Shown in pieces: positions 8,036 to 18,962 of a stretch of DNA of 64,000 nucleotides; the first letter of the stretch is position 1, and each line of letters starts with the position of its first letter. Under the pieces are notes generated by a model that was given only the letters and a program-made list of their open reading frames with translations, searched no databases and was not told the origin of the DNA. The DNA lies in NCBI RefSeq assembly GCF_900699765.1, contig NZ_CAADHO010000001.1, positions 620,001-684,000 of the forward strand, in the 5' to 3' direction. Source of the DNA: Desulfoluna butyratoxydans. GTDB taxonomy: Bacteria; Desulfobacterota; Desulfobacteria; Desulfobacterales; Desulfolunaceae. Made by a program: the position numbers and the translations under genes.

Positions 8036-10096
8036 TTACAGGGTAAAGCGCCCCGTCATGCCTTTGAGCTCACCGGCCAAGCTGTTCATGTCCCCGGCGC
8101 ACCGGGTCAGGATGTCGGTGCTGCCGGTGATCTCCCGGGCCGACACGTTGACATCGGCGATGTCCCGGGCAATGGAGGCCACGGTGGCGGAGTTTTTCCC
8201 CACCTGCCGGTTCACATCCTCCACCTTGGCCGAGGCCGCCTCGATGTTTCCGGCGATTTCATTGGTGGCAATGGCCTGCTCTTCCATGGCCGAGGCGATG
8301 ATGGAGACGATTTCCTCCATCTTTCCCACCACGGAGGAGACATTGGAGATCTCAGAGACCGTGGACTCGATCTGCGCCTGGACATCGGCCACCTGCTCAT
8401 GGATTTTTTCCGTGGCCCCGGAGGTCTCACCGGCCAGGTCCTTGATCTCACCGGCCACAACGGCAAAGCCCCGCCCGGCTTCTCCGGCACGGGCCGCCTC
8501 GATGGTGGCGTTCAGGGCCAAGAGGTTGATCTGCTGGGAGATGCCCGAAATGGTCTCGGAGATGGTGCCGATCTCATGGGCGGACTCGCCCAGGGCCCCC
8601 ACCTTTTCCGTGGCGTTTTTGGTCCCGGAGACCGCAGAGTCCGTGATTTCCTTGGCCGTGTTGGCGTTCTTGCCGATCTCTTCGATGGTGGAGGCCATCT
8701 GCCCGGCAGCGGAGGCCACCGAGGAGATGTTGTCGGCCGCCTCTTCCACGGAGGAGGCCACAAAGGCGATGCCGGTGTTCATCTCTTCGGCGGCGGCGGC
8801 CACGGCGTCCGAGCGCTCGGAGGTCCCTGCGGCCCCGGATTTCACCTGGGCGGTGACGGCGGAGAGTTCACTGGAAGAACGGGCCAGGTGGTCGACCCCT
8901 TCGTTGATGCTCCCCATCATGGTGTGAAGGCTCTTGACCACACTGTTCAACGACGACGACAGGGCCCCGATCTCATCGCCCCGTTTCACCGACAAGGTCC
9001 GGGTGAGGTCCCCTTCGGCCATGCTCCGGGAAAGATCGACCCCCTCCTGGAGGGGAGACGTGATGGCCACGCTGATGGCCACCCCGAAAAAGAGGGAGAG
9101 GGCCACGGCAACCGCCATGATGATGAAGTTGGCGGCCTGGATCTTGGCATACAGGGCATGCCCGTCCTCGGTGAGGTGCCGGGCGTCCTGCCTCAGGGCG
9201 GCCACGGCCTCGTCCAGAAGGGCCAGGGTCCGGGTCTGTTTTTCCAGGCAGGGGCCGTTGGCCATGGCGTTGAGTTCGATGTTCACGGCCACCGCCTTGT
9301 CCACCTCCTCGCCGATCCTGGCAAAGGCCTCGGAGACACTGGACTGCACGGGCAGCAGGTCCTGCTGGTAAATCCCCGCGGCCCGGGACCTGAAGCCCTG
9401 ATCCACAAAGGTATCAATCTGGCTGAAGTGCCGCTGCAGGGACATGGCCTCCAGCTCGATGTTCATGAGCTCCCCTTCGATCACCTCGTTGACGAGGGGG
9501 TATTTCTGGCCCCAGGTATAAAGGGACTCGGCAATGACGTTCCAGTCCGTGCCGTCCTTGTCTTCCAGGGTGTAGATCCGCCTGGCCATGCGGTTGACGG
9601 CGGCGTCAAAGGCCCCTTTGGCCTTCAGGGTCTCGGCGTGGAGGGGAAGGGGATTGAGGATGCCCGTGGCCTCCAGCTCTTTGAGCTTGGCAAAGAAGGC
9701 GTCGTTCACGCCCGTCCACTCATCAAAGGATTGGGTGTAGGCCTTCCACGCCGCGTCCACCTCCGGTGACCGGGGAAAGGCCTCAAAGGCCGCCATGCTT
9801 TCGCCGTATTTCGTGCGGATGGTCTCCAGCTGTTCGTATTCAGCCTGGAGGGCCTCCGGGTCCAGGTAGGCGCTCAGGAGCCCTTGCTGAGCCTGCACAA
9901 ACCGGTTTGCCAGCTCACGCATCTCCGCCATGTGCTCCATGGCCGGCAGGCTCTCTTCGGTGGCCGTCTGAAGGTAGCGCCCGATGGTGGTGGCGGCGTA
10001 TCGTCCGAAAAGCCCGATCACCACCGTTGCCACCGAGAGCAGCAAAAAACTTCCCACCAGTTTTTTCTTCAAGGGAATATCACTGAGTTTCAACAT
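8036..10096 (-). CDS. Methyl-accepting chemotaxis protein
   Basis: A 686-residue transmembrane chemoreceptor. The start at 10096 follows GGAGG with 8-9 bases spacing; a 33-residue upstream extension is not needed. Order: TM1 (about 12-34), a periplasmic helical ligand domain of about 280 residues (helical-bundle style, many Glu/Leu heptads), TM2 (about 320-345), HAMP, then the signalling domain. The hairpin tip reads [20 protein letters not shown] followed by [20 protein letters not shown], the highly conserved CheA/CheW contact. It relays a chemical signal to flagellar motors. There is no che gene nearby. A sigma-28-like promoter lies upstream. The ligand cannot be predicted. Confidence 0.95.
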   Translation of the reverse strand: MLKLSDIPLKKKLVGSFLLLSVATVVIGLFGRYAATTIGRYLQTATEESLPAMEHMAEMRELANRFVQAQQGLLSAYLDPEALQAEYEQLETIRTKYGESMAAFEAFPRSPEVDAAWKAYTQSFDEWTGVNDAFFAKLKELEATGILNPLPLHAETLKAKGAFDAAVNRMARRIYTLEDKDGTDWNVIAESLYTWGQKYPLVNEVIEGELMNIELEAMSLQRHFSQIDTFVDQGFRSRAAGIYQQDLLPVQSSVSEAFARIGEEVDKAVAVNIELNAMANGPCLEKQTRTLALLDEAVAALRQDARHLTEDGHALYAKIQAANFIIMAVAVALSLFFGVAISVAITSPLQEGVDLSRSMAEGDLTRTLSVKRGDEIGALSSSLNSVVKSLHTMMGSINEGVDHLARSSSELSAVTAQVKSGAAGTSERSDAVAAAAEEMNTGIAFVASSVEEAADNISSVASAAGQMASTIEEIGKNANTAKEITDSAVSGTKNATEKVGALGESAHEIGTISETISGISQQINLLALNATIEAARAGEAGRGFAVVAGEIKDLAGETSGATEKIHEQVADVQAQIESTVSEISNVSSVVGKMEEIVSIIASAMEEQAIATNEIAGNIEAASAKVEDVNRQVGKNSATVASIARDIADVNVSAREITGSTDILTRCAGDMNSLAGELKGMTGRFTL

Positions 10097-10242
10097 ACAG
10101 AGCAGCCTCCTTTCCTTCCGTTCCTTAGCCGTGTCTGCCGACCATACCGGACAGGCATCGGTCCCCCTCAAAAACCAAGCCATATATCGCGACAAATGCT
10201 ACCTCTAAAGGAACACACCGTCATGTTTCCAACCTCTCAAAT

Positions 10243-10271
10243 TTATTCGGCATACCCGAGCACCGCCTTTA
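10243..10271 (-). promoter_or_regulatory. Putative sigma-28 (FliA) promoter
   Basis: On the minus strand TAAA (complement of 10268-10271) is followed after 16 bases by GCCGAATAA (complement of 10243-10251), close to the flagellar consensus TAAA-N15-GCCGATAA. It lies about 150 bases upstream of the chemoreceptor start, a class of gene usually under FliA control. The rest of 10097-10409 shows no gene. Confidence 0.5.
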
Positions 10272-10409
10272 CTGATTTATTCCTTACGATGCGGGGGTAT
10301 CGGACAGGGACGGAGGTAAAGTCCGCAAATCAGACGACAAAGAACAGATGGAAAAAAGCACAGGGCCTGCCCACTTGCAGAAAGTGGCCGCCGGTCACGC
10401 CATGGCCGC

Positions 10410-11255
10410 CTACCGGTTCAGCCTCAGGATGCCCACGCCCAGAAGGGTCATGAGGGTGGAGACCACCTTCATCAGGTCCAGCCGCTCCTTGAGCACCAGC
10501 ACCCCAAGGAGCAGGGCAAAAATAATGCTGGTCTCCCGCACCGCCGCCACCATGGCGATGGGGGCCAGGGTAAAGGACCAGGTCACCATGGCGTAGGCGG
10601 AAAAGGAAGCGCCCCCGCCCTTGAGGGCAAAGGCCCACTCGTGGCAGACCACCCGGGTCAGGATCCCGGGCCGGAGGACCCGCATCACCGCGGCAAACCC
10701 CATGGCATTGAGCACGGACAGGCAGCCGTAAAAGCCTAGGGCCGTGCCCGCCACCCGGGCCCCCATGCCGTCCACCAGGGAGTAGGAGGCGATGAAACAC
10801 CCCGTCACAATGGAGAGAAACGCGGCCTGGCCGTTGCGGAGCCCGTCGCTTTTGCGCACCAGGGTCAGGCTCATGATCCCGGTGCCGATGATCCCGATGG
10901 CGGCCAGCTCACTGAAGGAGAGTTCCACCCCCAGAAGCCCCACAGACACACCGGCCACGATCATGGGGGCCACCCCGCGGGCCAGGGGATAGACCTGGCT
11001 TAAGTCCCCGATGCGGTAGGAGGCCAGCAAAAAGAGCTGGTACCCCACATGGAGCAGGGCCCCTGCCACCAGGTAGGGCCAGGCGTCAAGGGATGGCAGG
11101 GGCGCCACCAGAAGGGCGCCCAGGGCAAAGGGCGTGTGCCCCAGCACCACGGCGGTCATGCTCACGTGCTTGTCCGGGGTGTTTTTCACCAGGAAATTCC
11201 AGGTTGCGTGCAAAAGAGCCGCAAGCAACACAACGATCATAACGGTAAAAGACAT
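10410..11255 (-). CDS. EamA/DMT superfamily transporter
   Basis: A 281-residue inner-membrane protein with about ten hydrophobic helices arranged as two EamA repeats (about 1-135 and 145-281). The first begins with HATWNFLVK, typical of the N-terminal repeat; the second ends with FALLLGVLVLKERLDLMKVVSTLMTLLGV, the conserved ExL-type end of EamA repeats. Members export amino acids, metabolites or drugs; substrate unknown. CAGGAGTTTTCTG gives a good ribosome site for the ATG at 11255. The gene starts 38 bases after the upstream chemoreceptor stop on the same strand, so the two may be cotranscribed. Confidence 0.88.
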   Translation of the reverse strand: MSFTVMIVVLLAALLHATWNFLVKNTPDKHVSMTAVVLGHTPFALGALLVAPLPSLDAWPYLVAGALLHVGYQLFLLASYRIGDLSQVYPLARGVAPMIVAGVSVGLLGVELSFSELAAIGIIGTGIMSLTLVRKSDGLRNGQAAFLSIVTGCFIASYSLVDGMGARVAGTALGFYGCLSVLNAMGFAAVMRVLRPGILTRVVCHEWAFALKGGGASFSAYAMVTWSFTLAPIAMVAAVRETSIIFALLLGVLVLKERLDLMKVVSTLMTLLGVGILRLNR

Positions 11256-11293
11256 CAGAAAACTCCTGTACGGGTAGGGGCAGCCTTAATCCA

Positions 11294-13300
11294 TCAGATC
11301 TTGAACTGCCCCACCACCTCATTAAGGCCTTGGGCCAGGCCCGCCAATTTTTCGGAGCGCCCGTGGACCGCGGTGCTGCTTTCGGTGAAGCGGCCTGCGG
11401 ACCGGTTCACCCCGGCCATCTCCTCGGCGATCTCCCCTGAGACCCCGGCACACTGGGCCACCTGACCGGAGACCTCCTCCAGGCCCCGGGAGGCCTGGGC
11501 AAGGTTCTCGGCGATTTCGCCGGTGGAGCCGGATTGCTGCTCCACGGCAGCGGCGATGGCACCCACCAGCTCGCTGACCTCATCAATGACGGCAGAGATC
11601 CGGCCGATCCCCTCCACGGATCGGGTGGAGGAGTCCCGGACCCCGTCGATGCGCTGCCGGATCTCGCCGGTGGCCTCGGCGGTCTGCCCGGCAAGGGCCT
11701 TGATCTCTCCGGCAACCACGGCAAAGCCTTTACCCGCCTCACCGGCCCTGGCCGCCTCGATGGTGGCGTTCAGTGCCAGCAGGTTGGTCTGCTCCGAGAT
11801 CTCGGAGATGGCCTCGGTGACCTTGCCGATGTCCCCGGCCGCAGCCCCCAGGGCATCCATGATGACGCGCACCTCTTTGGCCTGGTGCACCATCTCCGTG
11901 GTGACGCCCCGGGCCCTTTCGGAATTCCCGGCGATCTCTTCGATGGTGGCGCGCATCTCCTCGGTGGCCGCGGCCACCATGTTCACGTTGGAGGCGGCCT
12001 GCTCGGTGGAAGCGGCAACATCGGCCATGACGCGGTTGGTCTCTTCGGCAGAAGCCGCCACCGTCCCCGCGCGGTCGTTCATCTCGGCTGCCCCGTCGGA
12101 CATGGTCACCGAGAGACGGGAAAGCTCTCCCCCGGAGTCCTTCACGGCCTCGGCGTTCTCCGCAAGGGTGCGGATCACCCCGTGGACTTTCTCGATAAAG
12201 GCGTTGAACCAGGTGGCAAGGGCCCCCACCTCATCGGCTGTGTCTGACTCAAGGCGACGTGTGAGGTCGCCCTCCCCTTCGGCGATATCCCGCAGCATCT
12301 CGGCGGTGTTGACAATGGGGTGCGTCACCACCCGGGCCAGGCCAAGGGCCGCCCCTGCGGCCAGAAGAAAAAGCACGCCGCTGACTCCCAGGATCATCAG
12401 GGTCAGGCGCCGGGTCGGCCCCATCACTTCCCGGGTCTCAATGACGCCGATGAGCTTCCAGCCCAGGGTGGGAGAGGTGTAGACATCGGCCAGGCAATCC
12501 ACCCCGCCCATCTCCACGGCCACGTGGCCCGAAGCGATTTCGTTGAGGGTGGCATAGGCAGGCGAATCCAGCTCCGTCATTTTTTTGAAGTTTGTGTCAG
12601 GATCATGGGGGTTGGCCAGGATGGTTCCGTCTCCCTGGACCAGGATGGCAAACCCGCTTTCGCCGATGCGGATGCCGTGGATCATATCGGTTAAGCGCGA
12701 CAGGGAGACATCGATGCCCACCACCCCGGTGCGCCTGCCGTCGGGCCCGGTCACCGGGGCCACCAGCCCCACAACCGTCAGCCCGTTACCGCCGGAGAGA
12801 TACGCCGGGGTCATCACCAGCTTGCCTGCCTCGGCGGGCTTACGGTACCAGCTCCTCTTGCGGGGGTCGTACCCCGGTTTTTTCACCGCAGGAAGGGAGG
12901 TGAGCAACCCGCCGGCCTCGGTGCCCATGTAGATCTCGCAATAGGAGGGGCTGGATTCGTGAACCCTCTTGAAAAGACGGTAAAGGTCTGCGTTGACGCC
13001 TCCGTCTTCAAGGGGAGTGACCCGGGTCTTTTCCGTTGTGTGCACATAGGAGGTGACCTTGTCCTCCACCCCTTTGAGCAAAGGGTCGGAGGCCAGCTGG
13101 GTCACGTGGCTGGCGATCCCGTCCAGAAATAGGTTCATGGCGTTGTCCACCTGGGCGAGCTCCCGGGTGGTGGACCCCACAAACCCGTCCATGGACAGCT
13201 GCTTTAATTGAAGGGCCACCGCTCCCATGATAATGGCGATGGGGACAACGGCAACGCATGTAAAAGCGATCACCAGTTTCTGTTTGATTGAAAACGTCAT
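11294..13300 (-). CDS. Methyl-accepting chemotaxis protein with Cache domain
   Basis: A 668-residue chemoreceptor. TM1 is about 10-32. A periplasmic double-Cache sensor spans about 35-280, shown by [12 protein letters not shown] (about 144-155), the signature of the ligand-binding distal module, then [16 protein letters not shown] and [13 protein letters not shown]2 is about 287-309, then HAMP ([13 protein letters not shown]) and the signalling domain, with [20 protein letters not shown] and [20 protein letters not shown] at the tip. dCache domains often bind amino acids, amines or carboxylates; the residues visible do not identify the ligand. It is a different sensor class from the receptor at 8036-10096, and the two are separated by the EamA gene. 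Confidence 0.95.
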   Translation of the reverse strand: MTFSIKQKLVIAFTCVAVVPIAIIMGAVALQLKQLSMDGFVGSTTRELAQVDNAMNLFLDGIASHVTQLASDPLLKGVEDKVTSYVHTTEKTRVTPLEDGGVNADLYRLFKRVHESSPSYCEIYMGTEAGGLLTSLPAVKKPGYDPRKRSWYRKPAEAGKLVMTPAYLSGGNGLTVVGLVAPVTGPDGRRTGVVGIDVSLSRLTDMIHGIRIGESGFAILVQGDGTILANPHDPDTNFKKMTELDSPAYATLNEIASGHVAVEMGGVDCLADVYTSPTLGWKLIGVIETREVMGPTRRLTLMILGVSGVLFLLAAGAALGLARVVTHPIVNTAEMLRDIAEGEGDLTRRLESDTADEVGALATWFNAFIEKVHGVIRTLAENAEAVKDSGGELSRLSVTMSDGAAEMNDRAGTVAASAEETNRVMADVAASTEQAASNVNMVAAATEEMRATIEEIAGNSERARGVTTEMVHQAKEVRVIMDALGAAAGDIGKVTEAISEISEQTNLLALNATIEAARAGEAGKGFAVVAGEIKALAGQTAEATGEIRQRIDGVRDSSTRSVEGIGRISAVIDEVSELVGAIAAAVEQQSGSTGEIAENLAQASRGLEEVSGQVAQCAGVSGEIAEEMAGVNRSAGRFTESSTAVHGRSEKLAGLAQGLNEVVGQFKI

Positions 13301-13542
13301 GTTCTATGGCCTTTCGACTGGGGCGGCACCCGGGGTGTACCTGCCGGTACGGGTTGCCCTGCCTGTGTGAGGAGATGGCAGCGGACTCGCTCTCCAGAAC
13401 AGAGAAGGGAGTCGTTCGTATACACCCCTTGTCTTCGCGTAGAATGACATTTTCTTTACTTTCTTTTTCTCATGGGGATAAAAAAATATCCGGTTTTGCC
13501 CCGAAACAGCACACCGTTCAGGACCCCGCAGGCGAAAATAAG

Positions 13543-13572
13543 TTGCCGTAAAAATCAGCCATACGATACAAT
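13543..13572 (+). promoter_or_regulatory. Putative sigma-70 promoter of the arsenic genes
   Basis: TTGCCG (13543-13548), 18-bp spacer, TACAAT (13567-13572), 120 bases upstream of the arsenate reductase. No ArsR gene or obvious ArsR operator is visible nearby. The rest of 13301-13692 has no convincing gene. Confidence 0.45.
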
Positions 13573-13692
13573 GGGTGCCGATGTAACACTGGAATGAGGT
13601 TTCCTGAAAGCTGACAGCCCATGTTCCTTCAGCGCACACCCGTCAAAATCAACAAATACAGAACTCACGTTTCATCATAAGGAGAGCCCCCC

Positions 13693-14127
13693 ATGCCCCA
13701 GAAACTCACCCTTCTCTTTCTCTGCACCGGCAACTCCTGCCGAAGCCAGATGGCCGAAGGCTGGACACGCCACCTGAAGGGCGATGTCATCACCGCCTGC
13801 TCCGCGGGCATCGAGACCCACGGGTTAAACCCCGACGCCGTGTCCGTCATGGCCGAAGCCGGGGTGGACATCTCCGGCCAGCGTTCCCAGAACATTACCG
13901 ACTTCATGGAGACAAAAATCGATGTGGTGGTCACGGTCTGCGACCATGCCCACGAGACCTGTCCCCTCTTCCCCGGCGGAGCCAGGGTGGTTCACGTGGG
14001 CTTTGACGATCCCCCCCGCCTGGCCCGGGACGCAACGAGCCGCGAAGGGGAGCTGGACTGCTACCGAAAGGTACGCGATGAGATCAAAGCCTTTGTGGAG
14101 ACGCTGCCCGACGCCATCACCGAATAA
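13693..14127 (+). CDS. arsC: Arsenate reductase, LMW phosphatase fold (thioredoxin-type ArsC)
   Basis: A 144-residue cytosolic enzyme that reduces arsenate to arsenite with electrons from thioredoxin. [17 protein letters not shown] (about 9-24) is the phosphatase P-loop with the nucleophilic Cys 11 (C-TGNSC-RS). [16 protein letters not shown] supplies the other two redox cysteines, spaced seven apart as in the Staphylococcus pI258 and Bacillus enzymes. AAGGAGAGC precedes the ATG. The ACR3 efflux gene starts 26 bases downstream, making a compact detoxification operon. Length matches the family (about 130-145). Strongly supported. Confidence 0.95.
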   Translation: MPQKLTLLFLCTGNSCRSQMAEGWTRHLKGDVITACSAGIETHGLNPDAVSVMAEAGVDISGQRSQNITDFMETKIDVVVTVCDHAHETCPLFPGGARVVHVGFDDPPRLARDATSREGELDCYRKVRDEIKAFVETLPDAITE

Positions 14128-14153
14128 CCCGCCAGACAATACAAGGAGACCCC

Positions 14154-15338
14154 ATGAGCACCCCACGCCCCGACGGCGACCATCGCGAAATGAAAAACCC
14201 CTTTGAGCGATACCTGACGGTCTGGGTGGGCCTCTGCATTGCGGGGGGCATTCTCCTCGGAAAAATCGCCCCGGAGCTGGCCAGGACCCTGGACGGCATC
14301 AGCATCCGGGTCAACGGCGCCCCTGTGGTCTCCATCCCCATCGCGGTGTGCCTCTTTTTCATGATGTACCCCATCATGGTAAAAATCGACTTTGCCGAGG
14401 TGGTCAAGGCGGGGAAAAGCGGAAAGCCGGTGACCCTGACCCTGGTGCTCAACTGGATGATCAAGCCCTTTACCATGTACGCCATCGGGATGCTCTTCCT
14501 GGGGGTCCTCTTCCGGGGCTTCATCGGCCCCGAGGCCACGGACCTCGTCAAGATGCCCTTTGGCCTGGACCTTCCCGAAGGTGCCGCCCACGGGGCAGGC
14601 ACCGTGGTGATCTCCGGCGGCATAAGGATGCTCGAAGTTCCCCTGTGGCGAAGCTACCTGGCAGGCTGCATCCTCCTGGGTATCGCCCCGTGCACGGCCA
14701 TGGTGCTGGTCTGGGGATACCTGGCCCGGGGCAACGACGGCCTCACCCTGGTCATGGTGGCCATCAACTCCCTGACCATGCTGCTTCTCTACGGGGTACT
14801 GGGCGGGTTCCTGCTGGGGATCGGCCGCCTCCCCGTGCCCTGGGAGGCCCTTTTTCTCTCCATTGCCGTTTATGTGGCCCTGCCCCTGGTGGCGGGCTAC
14901 CTCTCCCGGCGGTGGCTGATCAAGGCCAGGGGGCGCGCCTGGTTTGAAGAGACCTTTCTCCACCTGCTCACCCCGGTGACTATCACCGCCCTGCTCACCA
15001 CCCTGGTGCTTCTCTTCAGCTTCAAGGGCGAGGTGATCCTTGCCAACCCCCTGACCATCGTCTGGATCGCCGTACCCCTCTTTCTCCAGACCATCCTCAT
15101 CTTCACCCTGGGCTACGCCGCTGCACGGGCCCTGAAGCTTTCCTACGAAGATGCGGCCCCCGCGGCCATGATCGGGGCCTCCAACCACTTTGAAGTGGCC
15201 ATCGCCACGGCCACCATGCTCTTCGGTCTCTCGTCCGGGGCTGCCCTGGCCACGGTGGTGGGGGTCCTCATCGAGGTGCCGGTGATGCTCATGCTGGTGA
15301 AGGTCTGCACCCGGACCCGCCACTGGTTTGCCCCATAA
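14154..15338 (+). CDS. acr3: Arsenite efflux transporter, ACR3 family
   Basis: A 394-residue inner-membrane protein with about ten transmembrane helices. It begins [19 protein letters not shown], the typical start of ACR3, and contains the conserved [16 protein letters not shown] segment around residues 180-195, with the catalytic cysteine in helix 4-5. [14 protein letters not shown] (about 341-354) is the second family hallmark. It exports arsenite produced by the preceding ArsC. AAGGAGACCCC precedes the ATG; the gene ends at a bidirectional terminator. No arsR or arsA is present in the window. Confidence 0.95.
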   Translation: MSTPRPDGDHREMKNPFERYLTVWVGLCIAGGILLGKIAPELARTLDGISIRVNGAPVVSIPIAVCLFFMMYPIMVKIDFAEVVKAGKSGKPVTLTLVLNWMIKPFTMYAIGMLFLGVLFRGFIGPEATDLVKMPFGLDLPEGAAHGAGTVVISGGIRMLEVPLWRSYLAGCILLGIAPCTAMVLVWGYLARGNDGLTLVMVAINSLTMLLLYGVLGGFLLGIGRLPVPWEALFLSIAVYVALPLVAGYLSRRWLIKARGRAWFEETFLHLLTPVTITALLTTLVLLFSFKGEVILANPLTIVWIAVPLFLQTILIFTLGYAAARALKLSYEDAAPAAMIGASNHFEVAIATATMLFGLSSGAALATVVGVLIEVPVMLMLVKVCTRTRHWFAP

Positions 15339-15339
15339 A

Positions 15340-15378
15340 AAAAAGCCCCATGCAGCCGGTCGGTGCATGGGGCTTTTT
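15340..15378. terminator. Bidirectional terminator
   Basis: AAAAAGCCCCATGCA (15340-15354) / TGCATGGGGCTTTTT (15364-15378), a perfect 15-bp stem with A/T runs on both sides. It serves the ACR3 gene on the plus strand and the RRM gene on the minus strand. Confidence 0.9.
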
Positions 15379-15410
15379 CTTCATTTTACGTCAAAGGGGG
15401 CAGGCACCGT

Positions 15411-15731
15411 TTAGTAACGGTCGTACCCTCCGCCGTCTCCGCCGTTGTTGTAACCGCCTCGACGGCCACCGCCGTAGTCCGAGCGGGGTTTTCTCGGCCG
15501 TGCTTCGTTAACGGTCAGGGTCCGGCCCATGATCTCGGAGCCGTTGAGCGCTTCCAGGGCTGCGGCAGCCTGATCCGAATCAGGCATCTCCACAAACCCG
15601 AACCCTTTGGAACGGCCGGTGTCACGATCGGTGATAATGCGTGCTGAATCCACCTCACCAAAATTCTCAAACACTGTCCTGAGCTCATCATCGGACATAC
15701 TGTAGGCAATATTGCCGACATATATGTTCAT
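15411..15731 (-). CDS. RRM-type RNA-binding protein with Gly/Arg/Tyr-rich tail
   Basis: A 106-residue protein with one RNA recognition motif (residues 1-80): IYVGNIAY is RNP2 and SKGFGFVEM is RNP1, with the aromatic residues that stack on RNA. The tail (about 85-106) is rich in Gly, Tyr and Arg (GGGRRGGYNNGGDGGGY), resembling the cold-induced Rbp proteins of cyanobacteria and many deltaproteobacteria. GAGGAAAAG precedes the ATG. It is likely an RNA chaperone; cold or stress induction is known for related proteins but not shown here. Confidence 0.92.
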   Translation of the reverse strand: MNIYVGNIAYSMSDDELRTVFENFGEVDSARIITDRDTGRSKGFGFVEMPDSDQAAAALEALNGSEIMGRTLTVNEARPRKPRSDYGGGRRGGYNNGGDGGGYDRY

Positions 15732-16469
15732 CTGCGCTTTTCCTCATCGCCATTGGTTCCATGTCATCATCGAAATTTACCCCATGGCGAACGCAGACAA
15801 ACTTCGATACCCGGGATACGTCATCCGGGCTTTTTCCATTTTGCCGGTACCATCAGACCTGGATATCCTGTGTCACGGCCTCCCCACGTTCGGCGCCATA
15901 TCGATACAGTACACTTAGTCATTGGAATACCTAAAAGATTACAGATCAACACCAAGGCTGTCAACACGAATAGTGACCGGTGGTTATTTTTTCAAACCCC
16001 TGGCCCTGCGGATCTTTTCACGTGTTTTCCACACGCCGGAGCCCCCGGGGACCTTGCGTCCCCTTCCGCCCCGGATCCGGGCCCTGGGATTTCTCCCTTG
16101 ACACGGCAACCCAAACCATGCAATTAATTAGTAATTATAACCAATTATAAGTAATACTCGCCTTTCATATCCATGGCGCCCAGCCCCCATGGTTCCACGC
16201 ACGAAGGCCCCTTCGCCGGAGTCTCACCCCATCGCCGCCAACCCGACGCACCAGATAACGGTCCCACGGACCATGGCATCTGCCGCCACGGCAAGACAAT
16301 GCCCCTCCCGACCCACGTGATGCCTCCCCGGGGAACAAGGCAGACGCCGCAACCTCGACCCGTAAGCCCCTCGACCCTGCTCATCAAAGGTGTCGACGTC
16401 AACACGGCCCTGCTCGCACCCCGATGCGATGCGACTCACAGAAGGCCCCACCCCATCCCGGAGGACTGA
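15732..16469. other. Long intergenic region upstream of glgP
   Basis: About 740 bases without a convincing gene. A conspicuous AT-rich patch at 16120-16160 contains a direct repeat AATTATAA-CC-AATTATAA in otherwise GC-rich DNA, preceded by TTGACA at 16098-16103. This could be the promoter or operator of the glgP-led block, giving a leader of about 330 bases. I see no known riboswitch motif. Confidence 0.4.
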
Positions 16470-18923
16470 ATGAAAGCCAAAGCCAAGCCTGCCAAGCCGT
16501 CAGCGCCCCATCGCCAGTCTATTTCCCAACACCTGAGGTACTCCTTGGGAACCCCGGAGAAACATGCAACGCTCCCGAGCCTCTACGAAGCCACGGCCCT
16601 GGCCGTGCGCGACCACCTCATCGACAAGATGATGGAGACCGAAGCCCGGTATGAGAAAAAAAAGGCAAAGCGTGTTTACTACCTCTCCCTTGAATTCCTC
16701 ATGGGGAGATCCCTTGGGAACAACCTGTACAACCTGGGGCTCTTCGAAGACTTTGCCCAAAGCCTGACAGACATGGGGGCCGACATCGACGAAGTCCGCG
16801 CCCAGGAGCACGATGCCGCCCTGGGAAACGGTGGCCTGGGCAGGCTCGCCGCCTGTTTTCTGGACTCCATGGCCACCCTGGGCCTGGCCGGGTATGGGTA
16901 CGGCATCAATTATGAGTTCGGCCTGTTCAAGCAGGAGATCGACAACGGCTACCAGAAAGAGAAGCCCGACAACTGGCTGGGGGACGGCACCCCCTGGCAG
17001 ATCACGCGCCCCCAGGAGCAGTGCATCATCCCGGTGTACGGACGCATCGTCCACGCCAAGGACCGCGACGGCAACTACAACCCCATGTGGATGGACTGGA
17101 AGACCCTCATCGGGGTCCCCCACGACATGCCCGTGGCCGGGTACGGGGGCAACACGGTGAACACCCTCAGGCTCTACGCGGCCAAGTCCTCCGACGATTT
17201 CGACATGGACATCTTCAACACCGGCGACTACTTAAGGGCCGTGGAGCAGAAGATGACCTCCGAGACCGTCTCCAAGGTGCTCTACCCCTCCGACGCCATG
17301 GAGTCCGGCAGGGAACTGCGACTGGTCCAGGAGTACTTTTTCGTGGCCTGTGCCATCCGCGACATCGTGAACCGCCACCTAAAAAACTACAAAACCTTCA
17401 ACACCTTTGCCGACCGGGTGGCCATCCAGCTCAACGACACCCACCCGGCCCTGGCCGTTGCCGAACTCATGCGCCTGCTGGTGGACGAGCATGCCCTCTC
17501 CTGGGACCGGGCCTGGACCATTACCCGCGCCACCTTTGCCTACACCAACCACACCCTGCTCCCCGAAGCCCTGGAAAAATGGCCCGTGGGCCTCATGGAG
17601 TATGTGCTGCCCCGGCACATGCAGATCATCTTTGAAATCAACCACCGATTCCTGGACGAGGTGAAAGCCAAGTGGCCCGGAGACACGGGCCGACTGGCCG
17701 CCATGAGCATCATCGAAGAGTCCCACCCCCGCCAGGTGCGCATGGCCCACCTGGCCATCATCGGCAGCCATTCGGTCAACGGGGTGGCCGCCCTGCACTC
17801 CGAGCTGGTCAAGACCGAGCTCCTGCCCGACTTCTATGCCCTCTACCCCAAACGGTTCAACAACAAAACCAACGGGGTGACGCCCCGGCGCTGGCTCTAC
17901 AAGGCCAACCCGGACCTGACCTCCCTGATCACCAGGCACATCGGTGATTCATGGGTCACCCAGATGGACCGCATCGCCGACCTGGCTCCCTTGAGCCGCG
18001 ATGCGGCGTTCCAGGATGAATTTGCCGCGGTGAAGCGGGCCAACAAGGAGGTGCTGGCCCAGACCATCTGGGACACATGCCGCCTCACCGTCTCCCCGGA
18101 CTCCCTGTTTACCATCCACGCCAAGCGCATCCACGAGTACAAGCGGCAGCTTCTCTGCCTGCTCCACATCATCCACCAGTACCTGGAGATCGCAGAGGGC
18201 GGCAAGACCCCCGAGGTCCCCCGCACCTACATCTTCGCAGGCAAAGCCGCCCCGGGCTACGAGGCGGCCAAGCGCATCATCAAGCTCATCAACAGCGTGG
18301 CCGAGACCGTCAACAGCGATGAGCGCGTGGGCGACGCCCTCAAGGTGGCCTTTATTCCGGACTACCGGGTCTCCCTGGCCGAAAAGATCATCCCGGCAGC
18401 CGACCTGAGCGTGCAGATCTCCACGGCAGGCAAAGAGGCCTCGGGCACGGGCAACATGAAGTTTGCCATGAACGGGGCCCTGACCATCGGCACCCTGGAC
18501 GGGGCCAACATCGAGATCATGGAAGAGGTGGGGGAGGAGAACATCTTCATCTTCGGCCTCACCGCAGGGGAGGTGCAGGCCATCCGGGCTTCCCACAACT
18601 ACCGCCCCTGGGAGATCGCCGAGACCAACCCGGCCATCAAACGGGTCCTGGACGCCCTGGGCACCGGCCGGTTCAGCCCGGACGCCCCGGGACGGTTCAT
18701 CCCGGTCTGCGAGAGCCTGCTCAGCAAATACGACCCCTACCTGCACCTGGCGGACCTTTCGGCCTACATCACGGCCCAGGAGCAGGTGGAAGCCTGTTAC
18801 GCCACCCCCGATATCTGGATGGAAAAGGCGATCCTCAACGTGGCCCGCATGGGCAAGTTTTCCAGCGATCGCACCATCATGGAATACGCAAAGGACATTT
18901 GGAACGCAACGCCCCAGGTCTGA
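16470..18923 (+). CDS. glgP: Glycogen/starch/alpha-glucan phosphorylase
   Basis: An 817-residue cytosolic GT35 enzyme that releases glucose 1-phosphate from alpha-1,4-glucans. Normal family length. N-terminal YYLSLEFLMGRSLGNNL and ALGNGGLGRLAACFLDS are classic conserved blocks; TNGVTPRRWLY and EASGTGNMKFAMNGALTIGTLDG follow, the lysine at about residue 664 being the pyridoxal-phosphate site. GGAGGACTGA precedes the ATG. The next gene (STAS) begins only 39 bases after its stop with no terminator visible, so glgP may lead the regulatory/glycan block that follows. A link in which glucose 1-phosphate feeds sugar-nucleotide supply for the GT2 enzyme is an inference. Confidence 0.97.
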   Translation: MKAKAKPAKPSAPHRQSISQHLRYSLGTPEKHATLPSLYEATALAVRDHLIDKMMETEARYEKKKAKRVYYLSLEFLMGRSLGNNLYNLGLFEDFAQSLTDMGADIDEVRAQEHDAALGNGGLGRLAACFLDSMATLGLAGYGYGINYEFGLFKQEIDNGYQKEKPDNWLGDGTPWQITRPQEQCIIPVYGRIVHAKDRDGNYNPMWMDWKTLIGVPHDMPVAGYGGNTVNTLRLYAAKSSDDFDMDIFNTGDYLRAVEQKMTSETVSKVLYPSDAMESGRELRLVQEYFFVACAIRDIVNRHLKNYKTFNTFADRVAIQLNDTHPALAVAELMRLLVDEHALSWDRAWTITRATFAYTNHTLLPEALEKWPVGLMEYVLPRHMQIIFEINHRFLDEVKAKWPGDTGRLAAMSIIEESHPRQVRMAHLAIIGSHSVNGVAALHSELVKTELLPDFYALYPKRFNNKTNGVTPRRWLYKANPDLTSLITRHIGDSWVTQMDRIADLAPLSRDAAFQDEFAAVKRANKEVLAQTIWDTCRLTVSPDSLFTIHAKRIHEYKRQLLCLLHIIHQYLEIAEGGKTPEVPRTYIFAGKAAPGYEAAKRIIKLINSVAETVNSDERVGDALKVAFIPDYRVSLAEKIIPAADLSVQISTAGKEASGTGNMKFAMNGALTIGTLDGANIEIMEEVGEENIFIFGLTAGEVQAIRASHNYRPWEIAETNPAIKRVLDALGTGRFSPDAPGRFIPVCESLLSKYDPYLHLADLSAYITAQEQVEACYATPDIWMEKAILNVARMGKFSSDRTIMEYAKDIWNATPQV

Positions 18924-18962
18924 CCCGGAGGGCATAATCGCCATACCTTAAGGAGGCAGCAC

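Noticed and set aside
7991..9769. Long plus-strand frame opposite the first chemoreceptor
   Set aside because: Antisense shadow rich in Gly, His and Val; the minus strand carries an unmistakable chemoreceptor.
14061..15368. Long minus-strand frame opposite ACR3
   Set aside because: Shadow of a GC-rich gene; composition dominated by Gly, His, Asp and Glu with no family motif, while the plus strand encodes a clear ACR3.
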